Shown piece by piece: positions 1 through 11,120 of a stretch of 34,751 bases of DNA. The notes beneath the pieces were generated by a model that worked only from the letters and a program-made list of their open reading frames with translations, did no database searches and was not told where the DNA came from. The position numbers and the translations under genes are program-made. The DNA comes from Bacillota bacterium (GTDB taxonomy: Bacteria; Bacillota; Sulfobacillia; JAJZYS01): contig JAJZYS010000004.1 of the NCBI GenBank assembly GCA_021797925.1, positions 1-34,751 of the forward strand, given 5' to 3'. Positions within the stretch are counted from its first letter, which is position 1, and each line of letters begins with the position of its first letter.

Positions 1-27
1 GAGGCCCAGCTTCCAGACCTTTTGCAT
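1..27 (-). CDS. Start of a further operon gene (partial, product unknown)
   Basis: An ATG at 27-25 on the minus strand opens a reading frame beginning MQKVWKLGL that runs off the left edge of the window. A GGGGGA Shine-Dalgarno-like stretch lies about 5 bases upstream of it. It follows the membrane Fe-S gene by 86 bases on the same strand, so it may be the next gene of the catabolic operon. Only nine codons are visible, so no product can be assigned. The call rests only on the start codon, the ribosome site and the position. Confidence 0.4.
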
Positions 28-113
28 CCCGATCCCCCGGGCCCGCGACTGCGCCGCAGGGCGGTCCGGGGTCGCCTCCCTTCGTGGATTCATCGCCGGG
101 GCGTGGCGTTGGC

Positions 114-2105
114 TCACGGCCCGCGCCGCGCCGCCTGCTCCGGAAGAGCGGCCGCCACGAGTTCGGCGACGTCCTGCACCGCCACGCCGGATCCCGCGTC
201 CGCGAGCCCGTCGCGCAGCATGACGAGACAGAACGGGCAGGCGGTGGCGATGACCTCGGCGCCCGTCTCGAGGGCCTCCTTCACCCGGATGGCGTTGACG
301 CGCTGGGTCGGCGCCTCCTCCAGCCACATTCGGCCCCCGCCCGCGCCGCAGCACAGGCCTTTCTCCCGGCACCTGGGCATCTCCACGCACCGGCCGCCCA
401 CCGCCCGGATCAGCTGCCGGGGCGGTTCGTACACGTCGTTGTAGCGGCCGAGGTAGCAGGGGTCGTGGTAGGTGACCGAGCGCTCCCCGGTGCCCGCGAC
501 GGCGAGGGCGCCGCCCTCCACGAGCCCGGCGAGGAAGACCGCGTGGTGGACCACCTCCACGTCGCCCAGGTCGTATTCGTGGCGGAAGGTGTTGAAGCAG
601 TGGGGGCAGGTGACGAGGATCCGGCGGGCGCCGGCGGCGAGGATCCGCTCGCGGTTGGCCTCGCGCAGGGTCTGGAAGAGGAACTCGTTTCCGAGCCGCC
701 GTGCCGCCTCCCCGTTGCACGCCTCCCCCGGCCCGAGGACGGCGAAGGAGATGTGCGCCGCTTGGAGCAGGCGCACCACCGCCCGCGTCACCTGCCGGAC
801 GCGCTCGTCATAGCCGCCGGCGCAGCCGATCCAGTACAGGGTGTCCACCGGGCCCGCCACCTCGTCGAGCGACGGCACGCCCAGCTCCGCGAGCCACGCC
901 GAGCGGTCCGCGGGATCCTTGCGCCAGGGGTTGCGGGCGCGCTCAAGGTTCGAGAAGAACACCTGCGCCTGCGCGGGCGCCCGGGCCTCGGTGAGCACCA
1001 GGTACCTTCGCATCTCCACGATGTCCGGGACGTGCTCGTTCATCACGGGACACGCCTGCTCGCAGGCGCGGCAGGTGGTGCACGCCCAGAGGACCTCCTC
1101 GGAGACGATCCCGCCGGGCAGGGGCGCGGGCGGGGCGTCTGCGGCCAGGAGCGCACCGCGCAAGTCGACCATGAGCGCCTTGGGGGAGAGCGGCTTGCCG
1201 CTGAGCCACGCGGGGCAGGCGTCCTGGCAGCGGCCGCACTCGGTGCAGGTGAGGGTGTCCAGCCCCTGCTTCCACGTGAGATCCTCCACGGTCATGGCCC
1301 CGTAGTGGTCGAGCGCCGGGTCCTCGAAATCGACGGGCGCGATCCGGCCGCCCTTGGGCCGGCCGTCCCGGAAGAACACGTTGAACGGCGCCAGCAGGAT
1401 GTGAAAGTGCTTGGACCGCGGGATCTCCACGAGGATGGCGAGGAACGAAAGGTCGTGGAGCGCGAACAGGGCCAGGTAGAGATCACGGGCGGCGGCGGGT
1501 CTCAGCGCGCCCAGGCTGCTGCGCACGAGCTCGCCCAGCGCCCCGCCGGCAGGGGAGGCCGCCTGGGCGAAGCGCATGGCGCTCATGAGAAGGTCGGTGG
1601 CCATGAGCAGGAAGATCAGCAGCACAATCGCGCCGGCGCCGAAGCTGCGCGTGAGCCGGGGCAGCCGGAGCACGTAGCGGCGCCAGGCGGCCACGCCCAC
1701 GGCGACGATCACCAGCGCCTCGGCCACATCCTGGCTCCAGACAAAAGCCGGGCCGAGGGCGCCGCGGAACACGGGCAGGGTGACCTGGCCCAGGAGCGGC
1801 GCCACGATGTTGTTGAGGTTGCCGGCCAGCAGGACGATGAATCCCCAGAAGATGACCGCGTGCATGGACCCGGCCACGGGGTCTTGAAGCAGCCGCCGCT
1901 GCCCGAACACGTTGACCAGGACCGACCCGACACGGCGCAGCGGCCGGTCGAGGCGCCGGTCCGCTCGCAGCCGGGCAAGGCGCACAAGCCGCCAGAGCGC
2001 CTCGCGGGTGAAGACGACGAGGCCCGCGAGGCCCACGGCCACGAACAGCACCGGCCCCGGGATCCCCAACACCACGAGCCGGACCAGCACCCACCTGGGA
2101 TCCAC
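114..2105 (-). CDS. Membrane Fe-S oxidoreductase, ETF:menaquinone oxidoreductase (EMO/HdrD-like) type
   Basis: The protein has 663 residues. The N-terminal third is hydrophobic with about five to six membrane segments, like the nitrate-reductase-gamma cytochrome b domain. Candidate haem histidines are H82, H217 and H233. Two [4Fe-4S] motifs follow: Cys 287/290/293/297 and Cys 342/345/348/352. Two CCG (cysteine-rich, DUF224) domains come next: C428, C463 and CPHC at 500-503 (the first CCG is written ACNG), then C550, CCG at 585-587 and CPFC at 623-626. This architecture is known in membrane proteins that take electrons from reduced ETF and pass them to menaquinone, and in HdrDE relatives. Its place just after etfA supports that role. 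I chose the GTG at 2105 because GGGGGA lies upstream and because longer readings run into etfA in another frame. The electron acceptor is inferred. Confidence 0.85.
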   Translation of the reverse strand: MDPRWVLVRLVVLGIPGPVLFVAVGLAGLVVFTREALWRLVRLARLRADRRLDRPLRRVGSVLVNVFGQRRLLQDPVAGSMHAVIFWGFIVLLAGNLNNIVAPLLGQVTLPVFRGALGPAFVWSQDVAEALVIVAVGVAAWRRYVLRLPRLTRSFGAGAIVLLIFLLMATDLLMSAMRFAQAASPAGGALGELVRSSLGALRPAAARDLYLALFALHDLSFLAILVEIPRSKHFHILLAPFNVFFRDGRPKGGRIAPVDFEDPALDHYGAMTVEDLTWKQGLDTLTCTECGRCQDACPAWLSGKPLSPKALMVDLRGALLAADAPPAPLPGGIVSEEVLWACTTCRACEQACPVMNEHVPDIVEMRRYLVLTEARAPAQAQVFFSNLERARNPWRKDPADRSAWLAELGVPSLDEVAGPVDTLYWIGCAGGYDERVRQVTRAVVRLLQAAHISFAVLGPGEACNGEAARRLGNEFLFQTLREANRERILAAGARRILVTCPHCFNTFRHEYDLGDVEVVHHAVFLAGLVEGGALAVAGTGERSVTYHDPCYLGRYNDVYEPPRQLIRAVGGRCVEMPRCREKGLCCGAGGGRMWLEEAPTQRVNAIRVKEALETGAEVIATACPFCLVMLRDGLADAGSGVAVQDVAELVAAALPEQAARRGP

Positions 2106-2142
2106 CCGCTGACGTCCCCCTTTTCGGGCCCGTGCCTTGGAG

Positions 2143-3093
2143 CTAGCGCTTGACCCCGTGTTCCGCGAGGCCCCCGATGAGGCCCGCGACCACCTCGCGC
2201 CAGTCGCCCACCACGCCCAGCTCGGCGCGCTGGAAGACGGGCGCGTCCGGGTCGCGGTTGATGGCGACGACGTGGCGGGCCCGGGTGATGCCCGCCAGGT
2301 GCTGGCTGGCCCCGGAGATGCCCACCGCGATGTACAGGTCCGGTGCCACCTGGACCCCGGTCTGCCCCACCTGGCGGGCCGGGGCCGCCCAACCCGCGTC
2401 CACCGCCGCCCGGGATGCGCCCACCGCCGCCCCGATGAGCTCGGCCAGCTCCGCGAGGCGCCCGAACCCCTCGGGACCGCCCAGCCCCCGGCCCCCGCTG
2501 ACGATGCGGCGAGCGCCCGCAAGGTCGGCCCCGTCGCTCGCGGCCGCTTCGCGCCGCTCGACGCGCACCGCGGCGTCCCTGGGCCGGCGGCCGCGCACTG
2601 CGGCGGGCGCGGGCGGCCCGGCCTCGGGGTCCTCGGGGTCCACCGCGCCCGCCAAGAGCTGCACCATGGGCACGGGGCCCAGGGGTCTGAGGGTGGCCAC
2701 CGCCTTGCCACCGTGGATGCCCTTGCGGACCGCGACTCCCTGCGCGTCGACCATCAGAGCCTGACCCGCGGCGACAAAGCCCGTGCCCAGGCGCACGGCC
2801 ACCCGCGTGCCCGTCTCGAGGCCCCAGCGGCCGGCGGGCCACACCACGAGGCCGGGCGCCGCCTCCGCGACCGCCTCGGCGAGGTCCGCGACGGCGTCGT
2901 CCTCGATCTCGGCCGGAGGATCGAAGCCGAGGCGGCGGGTGGCGCCGTAGGCCCCGTAGTCCGCGGGGGCGGGACCCGGGTCGATCACCAGGAGATCCGA
3001 AAGCGGCCCGGCGCCCCGGGCCGCGGCGATCGCCTCGAGGGTCGCGCGGGTCGGTCCCTCGGGCGACGGTTCGGCCACGACGCATGCGCGCAT
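2143..3093 (-). CDS. etfA: Electron transfer flavoprotein alpha subunit
   Basis: The protein has 316 residues, a normal length for EtfA. The C-terminal FAD domain is clear: SGGRGLG at 199-205, [10 protein letters not shown] at 226-235, QVGQTG at 241-246 and [12 protein letters not shown] at 257-268. These residues contact FAD in the family. The N-terminal half is the less conserved alpha/beta domain. The ATG at 3093 follows a GGGAGGG ribosome site. The gene starts 17 bases after etfB ends and stops 37 bases before the membrane Fe-S gene begins, so the three form one electron-transfer unit. It should accept electrons from a flavin dehydrogenase, here most simply the TcuA-like flavoprotein encoded just upstream, and hand them to the membrane Fe-S protein. 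That partner choice is inferred from order alone. Confidence 0.93.
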   Translation of the reverse strand: MRACVVAEPSPEGPTRATLEAIAAARGAGPLSDLLVIDPGPAPADYGAYGATRRLGFDPPAEIEDDAVADLAEAVAEAAPGLVVWPAGRWGLETGTRVAVRLGTGFVAAGQALMVDAQGVAVRKGIHGGKAVATLRPLGPVPMVQLLAGAVDPEDPEAGPPAPAAVRGRRPRDAAVRVERREAAASDGADLAGARRIVSGGRGLGGPEGFGRLAELAELIGAAVGASRAAVDAGWAAPARQVGQTGVQVAPDLYIAVGISGASQHLAGITRARHVVAINRDPDAPVFQRAELGVVGDWREVVAGLIGGLAEHGVKR

Positions 3094-3110
3094 TCCCGAC
3101 CCTCCCGCGT

Positions 3111-3896
3111 TCACAGGATCCGCTCCGACACGAGGCGCTGGGCCAGCGCCCGGCCCCTGGCCTCGCCCGTGGGCCCCTCGAGCAGGACGCAGGTTCCCGC
3201 CGACTTCGGCGCGAGGGCGACCCCCTCGGTGCGCACCGCCGCCGGGACGTCCGCGCGGCTTCCCCCGCTCAGGGTGACGATGGGCCTGCGCCGCGAGGCC
3301 AGGACGTCGCGCACCCGGGCCATGCGCAGCGCGTTGGTCCCGTCGTTGGTCACCGCGACCGCCACCGGCCGCGGGGCCGCCACCCACTGGGTCTCGGCCT
3401 CGAGCATGCGCCGCAGGCGAAAGCCGCCCGGCGGCGAGGCCTCGACGGCGGCCACCGGGGAGACGAGCGGCCAGCCCAGGACCTCGGCCAGCGCCGGCGG
3501 CGTCTGGCGGGTGTCCCACTCGCCCCCTTCCAGGCCCATGAGCACCGCGTCCACCTCGCCCAGTTCCCCGATGGCCGCCGCGAGGACCCTGGCGACCGCG
3601 AACGCGTCCCGTTCGCCGGCGGGTCCCGGGACGAGGGCCGCGTCGGTGGCTCCCACCGCGAGCGCTCGGCGCAGGATCTCCTCGGTGCCCTCCTCCCCGT
3701 GGGACAGCGCCGTCACGAGGGTGTCGGGCTGGGCGTCGCGCACCTTCAGGGCGCACTCGAGCGCGTTTTCGTCATAGGGACCCATCACCATCGGTCCGTC
3801 GCCGGCGCGGGCCCTGCCGGTCACGGGATCGACGTCGAAGCGGCTCGCGGGGATCTCGGGATCGACGATGGCATGCACGCACACCACCAGGTGCAC
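3111..3896 (-). CDS. etfB: Electron transfer flavoprotein beta subunit
   Basis: The protein has about 261 residues, the usual EtfB size. It begins [14 protein letters not shown] and contains the family segment [16 protein letters not shown], followed by an alpha/beta nucleotide-binding fold with [10 protein letters not shown] and the region [13 protein letters not shown]. EtfB holds AMP and docks the partner dehydrogenase. Two in-frame GTG codons compete. The first, at 3905, lies inside the GGGAGG ribosome site. The second, at 3896, has an 8-base spacing from it and is preferred. The TcuA-like gene starts upstream at 5426 and ends at 3927, 30 bases before this start. The sequence alone does not show whether the ETF is of the bifurcating type, but no NADH-linked partner is visible nearby. 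Confidence 0.92.
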   Translation of the reverse strand: MHLVVCVHAIVDPEIPASRFDVDPVTGRARAGDGPMVMGPYDENALECALKVRDAQPDTLVTALSHGEEGTEEILRRALAVGATDAALVPGPAGERDAFAVARVLAAAIGELGEVDAVLMGLEGGEWDTRQTPPALAEVLGWPLVSPVAAVEASPPGGFRLRRMLEAETQWVAAPRPVAVAVTNDGTNALRMARVRDVLASRRRPIVTLSGGSRADVPAAVRTEGVALAPKSAGTCVLLEGPTGEARGRALAQRLVSERIL

Positions 3897-3926
3897 GGCG
3901 CGCACCTCCCTCTGCGGAATGCCGGG

Positions 3927-5426
3927 TCACGCGCGGCGGGGGGCGTCCGCGGACTCGGCGAGCCGGGCCGCGCCCTGACCGGCGCGCCGGCCGAAGACGG
4001 TTCCCGACATGAGGCCGGTGCCCCCGGGATAGTTGTGGTAGAAGAGGCCCCCCACGAGCTCGCCGCAGGCGAAAAGGCCCGGGATGACCCGGTGCTCGGT
4101 GTCGAGCACCTTCGCGTCGGGCGTCACCCTGAGCCCCCCGAAGGTGAACGTGATGCCGCAGGTGACCCCGTAGCCCACGAACGGCGGCTCGTCGAGCCGC
4201 AGCGCCCAGTTGCTCTTGGGGGGAGTGATCCCCCGCGCGGCCTTGCCGTCCTTCACCGTGGGGTCGAAGTCTCCTTCCTGCACCGCGGCGTTGAACTCGG
4301 CGACGGTGCGCTCCAGCGCGTCCGCGTCGATCTCAAGCCGCCTCGCCAGCTCCCGGATCGTGTCCGCCTCCGCCCGGGTCACCTCCGGGATGCGGTACTC
4401 GTCGCGCAGGAGGTGCATCACCTTGCGGTCGAACAGCTGGAACGCCACGTGGTCGCTTTGGCGCAGGATCTCCCGGCCGTACTTCGCGTACGTGTAGTTG
4501 CGAAAGTCCGCGCCCTCGTCGACGAAGCGCCGGCCCTCGCGGTTGACCATGATCCCGAACGGGTACGAATGCTTTTGGAAGCCGTCGGCGATCTTGCGGT
4601 CCCCGTGCGCAGGAGCGTTCTGGTCCCACGCGACCGCGTGGCAGCCCGACCAGTGCCCGTACGGCTCCGCCCCGGCCTCCAGGCCCATGACGATCCCGTC
4701 CCCGGTGTTGTACGGCGTGCCCCGCACCTTGGCCAGATCCCAGTCCGGACCCAGGTACGCGGCCCGCAGTTGCGCGCTGGCCTCGAAGCCGCCCGACGCC
4801 AGCACCACCGCGGGGGTCCGGACGGTCTCCTCGCCCTGGGGCGTCTGCACCTTCACCCCGCGCACGCGGCCCCCCTCCAGGAGCAGGCGGCGGGCCCGCG
4901 CGTCGTAGCGCAGCGTCACCCCGCGGGCCTCGGCGGCGTCGGCGAGCATGCGCACAAGGTCCGCCCCTCCGCCCACCGACTCCACGATCAGCCCGCCCCA
5001 GAAGCGGTGGCGGCCCCTCACCTGGAACGCCTGCCGGCCGTACATGAGCTCGAACCGGACTCCCTGGCTGCGCATCCAGCACATGGCGGGGAACGAGTCC
5101 GAGACCAGCCGGTCCGCGAGCTCGGGATCGCAGCGGTACTGGGTCACCCGGCACAGATCGTCGTAGTACTGCTCCTCGGAGTACGAACCCACCTCCACGG
5201 CGGTGCGCTCGTGCTCATCCAAGGGTCCCACGACCTGCTCCACGTCCTCAAGGCCCCGGTACGCGAAGCGGAAGGCGCCGGCGGTGAAGTGGGAGTTCCC
5301 GCCCCGCCACTCCCGGGGGGCCCGCTCCAGCACCAGGGTGCGGGCGCCGCCCTCGGCGGCGGCGAGGGCGGCGCAAAGCCCCGCATTCCCGCTGCCCACG
5401 ACCACCACGTCGAACGCCTGCCCCAT
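3927..5426 (-). CDS. TcuA-like FAD-dependent dehydrogenase (fumarate reductase/succinate dehydrogenase flavoprotein family)
   Basis: The protein has 499 residues. It starts with a Rossmann FAD motif, VVVVGSGNAG at about 7-16, with an acidic residue after the second strand (LVLER). It then has RGGNSHFTAG at about 41-50, typical of tricarballylate dehydrogenase-like flavoproteins. Further family signatures include GRHRFWGG, VLASGGFEA, RNYTYAKYG, VTCGITFTFGGL and the C-terminal YPGGTGLMSG that closes the FAD site. TcuA oxidises tricarballylate to cis-aconitate and is normally reoxidised by the Fe-S membrane protein TcuB. No TcuB is seen here. EtfBA and a membrane Fe-S oxidoreductase follow instead. 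The ATG at 5426 is chosen over one at 5441 because GGAGGGA lies 7 bases before it. The actual substrate is unknown and may well not be tricarballylate. Confidence 0.85.
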   Translation of the reverse strand: MGQAFDVVVVGSGNAGLCAALAAAEGGARTLVLERAPREWRGGNSHFTAGAFRFAYRGLEDVEQVVGPLDEHERTAVEVGSYSEEQYYDDLCRVTQYRCDPELADRLVSDSFPAMCWMRSQGVRFELMYGRQAFQVRGRHRFWGGLIVESVGGGADLVRMLADAAEARGVTLRYDARARRLLLEGGRVRGVKVQTPQGEETVRTPAVVLASGGFEASAQLRAAYLGPDWDLAKVRGTPYNTGDGIVMGLEAGAEPYGHWSGCHAVAWDQNAPAHGDRKIADGFQKHSYPFGIMVNREGRRFVDEGADFRNYTYAKYGREILRQSDHVAFQLFDRKVMHLLRDEYRIPEVTRAEADTIRELARRLEIDADALERTVAEFNAAVQEGDFDPTVKDGKAARGITPPKSNWALRLDEPPFVGYGVTCGITFTFGGLRVTPDAKVLDTEHRVIPGLFACGELVGGLFYHNYPGGTGLMSGTVFGRRAGQGAARLAESADAPRRA

Positions 5427-5443
5427 GTCGCTTCCCTCCATCG

Positions 5444-6892
<1,449 letters not shown>

Positions 6893-6920
6893 GCTCACGC
6901 CTCCTTCCGCCACCGCCACC

Positions 6921-7733
6921 TCATGCCCCCCATCCCAGGGGCGCCAGCGCCGCCACCGATCGCGCCAGCGATCCCGCGGGGTCCGCGCCGTCGACCACCT
7001 CCAGCACGCTGGGACCGGCGTACCCCGTGAGGGCGATGGCCTCGGCGAGGGCCGGGAAGGGGACGTCCCCCGTTCCTACCGCCCCGTGGGTCCATCGCGA
7101 CCGCGTCGTGTCCGACAGGTGCACGAGCCCCGCGTGGGCGCTCGCGAGCCGCCAGGCCGGGAGGGGATCCTCGGCCGTGAAGACGTTGGCCGAGTCGAAG
7201 ACCAGGCGCAGGCCCGGATCGGCCATCTCCTCGATGACCGCGACGACGTCCTGGGTTCGCTCGAGAAAGAGCGAGGGGGCGGCCTCGAGGCCCAGTCGCA
7301 CGCCCAGGGCGGACGCCCGCCTCAGCAGCCGCTCGAGGCCCCGCTTGAGGACCCCGGTGGCGTCCTCGAGCGGGGAAGGCAGCAGGCCGTGCCGCCGGCC
7401 GCCGATGACGACCACCAGCTGGCCCTCGAGGTCGTGACACAGCTCGATGCACGATTCCAGTTCACCCAGCGTCGCCTTGCGGATGGCGGGGTTCAGGCTC
7501 ACCAGGTTCAGGTCCAGGTAGGTCGGGTTCACCGACACCACCGTGAGTCCCAGCCGGCGCAGCCGGCGCGCGAGTCGAAGGCGCTCGTACGCCCCCGCGC
7601 CGGCCGGCCACAGGTGCGGCGGACTGGCCGTGAGCTCCACCTCGCGCATGCCCAGCTCCGCCAGGGCCGTCAGCGCCTCCTCCAGCGTCGAGCGGTAGAG
7701 AAACCCGTACGTGGCGGCGCCCAGCGGCCTCAC
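6921..7733 (-). CDS. Sugar phosphate isomerase/epimerase-like TIM barrel (xylose isomerase-like)
   Basis: The protein has 270 residues and is an AP endonuclease 2/xylose isomerase-like TIM barrel. The recognisable parts are LAELGMREVELTA near the start, the metal-site strand LGLEAAPS, LRLVFDSANVF, LVHLSDTTRSR followed by GTGDVPFPALAEAI, and VLEVVDGAD at the last strand. The two glutamates (GLEAAP and VLEVVD), the FDSAN aspartate and the HLSD residues match the divalent-metal site of this superfamily. Its members isomerise or epimerise sugars, inosose or hydroxypyruvate, or act as dehydratases or lyases. The GTG at 7733 overlaps the stop of the ThDP-enzyme gene as GTGA, so translation is probably coupled. 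The IolE/IolI/IolH group is a possible analogue given the neighbours, but the exact reaction cannot be told. Confidence 0.82.
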   Translation of the reverse strand: MRPLGAATYGFLYRSTLEEALTALAELGMREVELTASPPHLWPAGAGAYERLRLARRLRRLGLTVVSVNPTYLDLNLVSLNPAIRKATLGELESCIELCHDLEGQLVVVIGGRRHGLLPSPLEDATGVLKRGLERLLRRASALGVRLGLEAAPSLFLERTQDVVAVIEEMADPGLRLVFDSANVFTAEDPLPAWRLASAHAGLVHLSDTTRSRWTHGAVGTGDVPFPALAEAIALTGYAGPSVLEVVDGADPAGSLARSVAALAPLGWGA

Positions 7734-9529
7734 TGGGCCCCGGCTCCCGGAACGTACGACGGGGCGAACGGCGCCAGAGGCGGCAGCTGCCACCCGCCGG
7801 TCCCCGCGGGACGCACGTCGCCGCGCACCGGCACGTCGATCACCGACGGCCGGCGGGAGCGCACGGCGCTGTCGATGGCGTCGCCCAGGTCCCCGACGCG
7901 CTCGACGCGGTACCCGTCCGCTCCCATGGCGCGGGCGATGGCCGCGAAGTCGTAGCGCACCGGTTCGCCGCTCTCCCCGTCCAGGAAGCGGGTCCCGAGC
8001 TCCCTGGGCCCGAACGCGGCCACCTGCAGGTCCAGGATGGAGAGGTATCCGCCGTTGTTCCACACCACCCAGATGGCGGGGATGTGATACTCCACGGCGG
8101 TGGCCACGGCGTGGGGGGTCATGAGCATCCCGCCGTCGCCGCACACGGCCACGCACGTCCGGTCGGGCACCGCCAGGTGGGCCCCCAGGACGCCGCACAC
8201 GCCGAACCCCATGGAGCCGAATCCCCACGACTGCAGCAGGGAGCGGTGCCGGCGCACGGGCCAGCTCTGCACCAGCCAGTTGTGGTGCACGCCCACGTCG
8301 GAGAGGACCACCGCGTCCTCGGGCAGCGCGGCGGCCAGGGTGGTGATCAGCCGCTCCGGATGGAAGGGAACCCCGTCGGCCTCGCGCAGCGGGGCCCGAT
8401 CCGCCTGCCAGACGCGCCGGGCCTCCTCGAGCCGACCGACCCAGGCCGCCTCCGACCCCGGGCGGATCCCGCCGGGACCGAGCTCGGCCTGCATCTGGCC
8501 CACCACCGTCTTGACGTCTCCCAGGAGGCCGATGGCCACGGGGTAGTTGCGTCCGATCTCGTCGGGATCCACGTCCACCTGGATGAGGCGGGTGGGGGGG
8601 ATGCTGAAGGTGTAGCCGTGGATCCAGCCGCTCGAGACCCGGTCGTCGAAGCGCACGCCCAGGGCCACGAGCACGTCGGCGCCCCGGGTGGCCTCGTTGG
8701 CCGCGTACGTGCCGTTGCGGCCGACCCGACCGAAGTGCAGGGGATGATCCTCCGTCAGCACGCCCGCGCCCAGGGGGGTGCTCACCACCGGCAGGCCCAG
8801 GCGTTCGGCCAGCGCCTGGACTTGCGCCTCGGCCTCGGACAGCACGACCCCGCCGCCCACCAAGAGGACCGGGCGCCGCGCCTCGAGCAGCATCCCCACC
8901 GCCGCGCGGACCCGCTCGGGATCGGCGCCGCCCCGGAACACGGGCGGACCGGGGACGGGGGCGTCGCCGTCGTCGCATTCCACCTTCTCCACGAACAGGT
9001 CCAGGGGCACGTCCACGTGCACCGGTCCGGGTCGGCCGTCGCACATGATGCGGAAGGCCTGGCGCATCACCCCCGGGAGCTGCTCGGGCCGGGTGGGCTG
9101 GAAGCTGCGCTTGACGTAGGGACGCAGCACCGAAGGAAAGTCGGCCTGGAAGTAGCGGTAGGTTTCCTGGAAGGCGCCGCGGTTGAAGTGGGAGCTGGGG
9201 ACGTTGCCGGTGATGGCCAAGAGCGCCGAGGAGTCCATCATCGCCGACGCGAGGGCGACGGGCAGGTTGGTGGAGCCGGGACCGGAGGAGGCGAAGATGG
9301 CGCAGGGCTCGTGGGTGAGCCGGAAATACGCGTCGGCCATATGGCCGGCGGCCTGCTCGTGGTGGACGGATATGGTGCGTACGTTCGCGCGTGCGTCGTA
9401 GAGGGCGTCGAGCAGCCCGATGTTGGCGTGGCCGCACAGCCCGAAGGCGTACGGGACGCCTTGGCGCACCAGCTGGTCGACGATGACGGCACCCCCGGTC
9501 CGGAGCGTCACTCCGCTTCTCAGGGACAC
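7730..9529 (-). CDS. Thiamine diphosphate-dependent enzyme, acetolactate synthase-like
   Basis: The protein has 599 residues with the three-domain layout of the acetohydroxyacid synthase/IolD superfamily. The N-terminal pyrimidine domain carries the catalytic glutamate E59 in VHHEQAAGHMADAY and the segment FASSGPGSTN. The middle domain is of the FAD/transhydrogenase-like type (VLLVGGGVVL). The C-terminal domain has the ThDP-Mg motif from GDG at 464-466 to NN at 491-492. The N-terminal FGLCGHANIGLLDAL resembles an uncharacterised family of ThDP enzymes often labelled acetolactate synthase. No small regulatory subunit and no other branched-chain amino acid gene is present, so a catabolic C-C cleavage, ligation or ring-hydrolysis role is more likely than biosynthesis. 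The GTG at 9529 follows GGGAGG at a spacing of about 10 bases. Confidence 0.87.
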   Translation of the reverse strand: MSLRSGVTLRTGGAVIVDQLVRQGVPYAFGLCGHANIGLLDALYDARANVRTISVHHEQAAGHMADAYFRLTHEPCAIFASSGPGSTNLPVALASAMMDSSALLAITGNVPSSHFNRGAFQETYRYFQADFPSVLRPYVKRSFQPTRPEQLPGVMRQAFRIMCDGRPGPVHVDVPLDLFVEKVECDDGDAPVPGPPVFRGGADPERVRAAVGMLLEARRPVLLVGGGVVLSEAEAQVQALAERLGLPVVSTPLGAGVLTEDHPLHFGRVGRNGTYAANEATRGADVLVALGVRFDDRVSSGWIHGYTFSIPPTRLIQVDVDPDEIGRNYPVAIGLLGDVKTVVGQMQAELGPGGIRPGSEAAWVGRLEEARRVWQADRAPLREADGVPFHPERLITTLAAALPEDAVVLSDVGVHHNWLVQSWPVRRHRSLLQSWGFGSMGFGVCGVLGAHLAVPDRTCVAVCGDGGMLMTPHAVATAVEYHIPAIWVVWNNGGYLSILDLQVAAFGPRELGTRFLDGESGEPVRYDFAAIARAMGADGYRVERVGDLGDAIDSAVRSRRPSVIDVPVRGDVRPAGTGGWQLPPLAPFAPSYVPGAGAQ

Positions 9530-9575
9530 TTCGTTCCCATCCTCCCTCGACGCGCCCCCTCAGGTCGCCGCGGGG

Positions 9576-11120
9576 TCACGGGTTGGCGGGTCGCGCCGAC
9601 CCCTCCCCCGGTCCTGCGAGCGAGATCCAGACGCTCTTCACATGGGTGTAGGCTTCCAGGGCGTGCGCCCCGAGCTCCCGACCGTAGCCGCTCTGCCGGT
9701 AACCACCGAAGGGGACGGCGGGATCGAACTCGTTGTCGCAGTTGACCCACACGGTGCCTGACCTCAGGTTCGCCGCCAGGCGATGTGCGGCCGCCAGGTC
9801 GTGGGTCCACACCCCGGCCGCCAGTCCGTACGGGGTGGCGTTGGCCAGCGCCACCGCCTCGTCCAGGGTGTCGAAGGGCACGACGCCGAGGACCGGGCCG
9901 AAGATCTCCTCCTGGGCGATGCGCATGCCTGGGTCCACCTGCCCGAACACGGTGGGTGCGACGAAGTATCCGTTCCCCAGCGGTCCACCCGGGCGGGTGC
10001 CGCCGCACAGGACGTGGGCCCCTTCCCGCCGGCCCGCGTCGATGTACCCGAGGACGCGGTGCAGCTGGGTCTCGGAGACCAGGGGCCCCATCTGGGTGTC
10101 CGGGTCGAGCCCGGGACCCACGCGGATCCGGCTCGCAAGCTCGGCCACTCTCTCGGTGAACGGCCGGTAGCGCCGCCGCTGCACCAGCACCCGCGAGAGC
10201 GCCGAGCAGACCTGGCCCGCGTTGTGGAAGACCCCGTGGAGTACCGACGGGGCCACCTCCTCGACGGCCACGTCGTCGAGGAGGATCACCGCGGACTTGC
10301 CGCCGAGTTCCAGGGTGACACGCTTGAGGTTGCCCGCGGAGGCCGCGACGATCTTGCGGCCGGTCTCGGTGGAGCCGGTGAAGGCGATCTTGTCCACGCG
10401 GGGATGCTCGCTCAGGGCGGCCCCTGCCTCCTCGCCGAGCCCGGTGATCACGTTGAGGACCCCGGGCGGGAAGCCCGCCTCGCGGCTCAGCTGGGCGAGG
10501 TAGAGGGCACTGAGCGGCGTCTCCTCGGCCGGCTTGAGGATGACGCAGTCACCCGCCGCCAGGGGCGCTCCCAGCTTCCACGTCGCGTTGTCCAGGGGGA
10601 AATTCCAGGCGGTGATGGCGGCGACGACGCCCACCGGCTCGCGCCGCGTGTACACGAAGAAGCGGCCGGCTTCGCGGACGGGGATCGTCTCCCCGTGGAT
10701 CTTGGTCGCCCAGCCGGCGTAGTACCTGAGGTGCGCCGCCGAGGAGCGCACCTCGCCCCGGCTCTGGGCGAGCGGCATGCCGTTGTCGAGGGTGTCGAGC
10801 ACCGCCAGGGTGTCTTCGTGCTCCTCGAGAAGGTCCGCGAGCCGTTCGAGGCACCGGGAGCGCTCGGCGGGTGGAACGCGGGTCCAGGTCCCTTCGTCGA
10901 ACGCCCGGCGCGAGGACGCGACCGCCCGGTCCACGTCCGCGGCCTCGGCGAGGGCGACGTGAGCCAGCGTGGAACCGTCGGCGGGATTGAGGACGGGGAG
11001 GGTTCGGGCGGCGGCGGGGGTCTCCCACCGCCCGTCGATCCACAGGCCGTGACCGCGGGCGAGAAAGCGCTCCACGGGCTCGGGCAGCCGGGTGGGAGCG
11101 CCGGCGGCGGGGCCCGTCAT
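9576..11120 (-). CDS. NAD(P)-dependent aldehyde dehydrogenase (second of two)
   Basis: The protein has 514 residues and closely resembles the betaine/phenylacetaldehyde/aldehyde dehydrogenase group. N173 (TAWNFPLD), K196 (ILKPAEETP), E271 (LELGGKSA) and the catalytic C305 (AGQVCSALSR) are all present. The NAD loop FTGSTETGR is also there. The C-terminal signature PFGGYRQSGYGRELG is normal for this branch. The ATG at 11120 overlaps the cupin stop as ATGA, implying coupled translation with the cupin. The motif around the cysteine rules out the CoA-acylating methylmalonate semialdehyde dehydrogenase (IolA/MmsA). The product should therefore be a free acid. Which aldehyde it uses cannot be read from the sequence. 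Confidence 0.92.
   Translation of the reverse strand: MTGPAAGAPTRLPEPVERFLARGHGLWIDGRWETPAAARTLPVLNPADGSTLAHVALAEAADVDRAVASSRRAFDEGTWTRVPPAERSRCLERLADLLEEHEDTLAVLDTLDNGMPLAQSRGEVRSSAAHLRYYAGWATKIHGETIPVREAGRFFVYTRREPVGVVAAITAWNFPLDNATWKLGAPLAAGDCVILKPAEETPLSALYLAQLSREAGFPPGVLNVITGLGEEAGAALSEHPRVDKIAFTGSTETGRKIVAASAGNLKRVTLELGGKSAVILLDDVAVEEVAPSVLHGVFHNAGQVCSALSRVLVQRRRYRPFTERVAELASRIRVGPGLDPDTQMGPLVSETQLHRVLGYIDAGRREGAHVLCGGTRPGGPLGNGYFVAPTVFGQVDPGMRIAQEEIFGPVLGVVPFDTLDEAVALANATPYGLAAGVWTHDLAAAHRLAANLRSGTVWVNCDNEFDPAVPFGGYRQSGYGRELGAHALEAYTHVKSVWISLAGPGEGSARPANP

Noticed and set aside
84-2153. A 689-codon plus-strand frame opposite the membrane Fe-S gene
   Set aside because: No recognisable domain, and the opposite strand has two 4Fe-4S motifs, two CCG domains and membrane helices in frame.
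2143-3093. A nitrogen-fixation FixB reading of etfA
   Set aside because: No fixC, fixX or nif gene is nearby, and the order etfB-etfA-membrane Fe-S protein fits the menaquinone reductase type.
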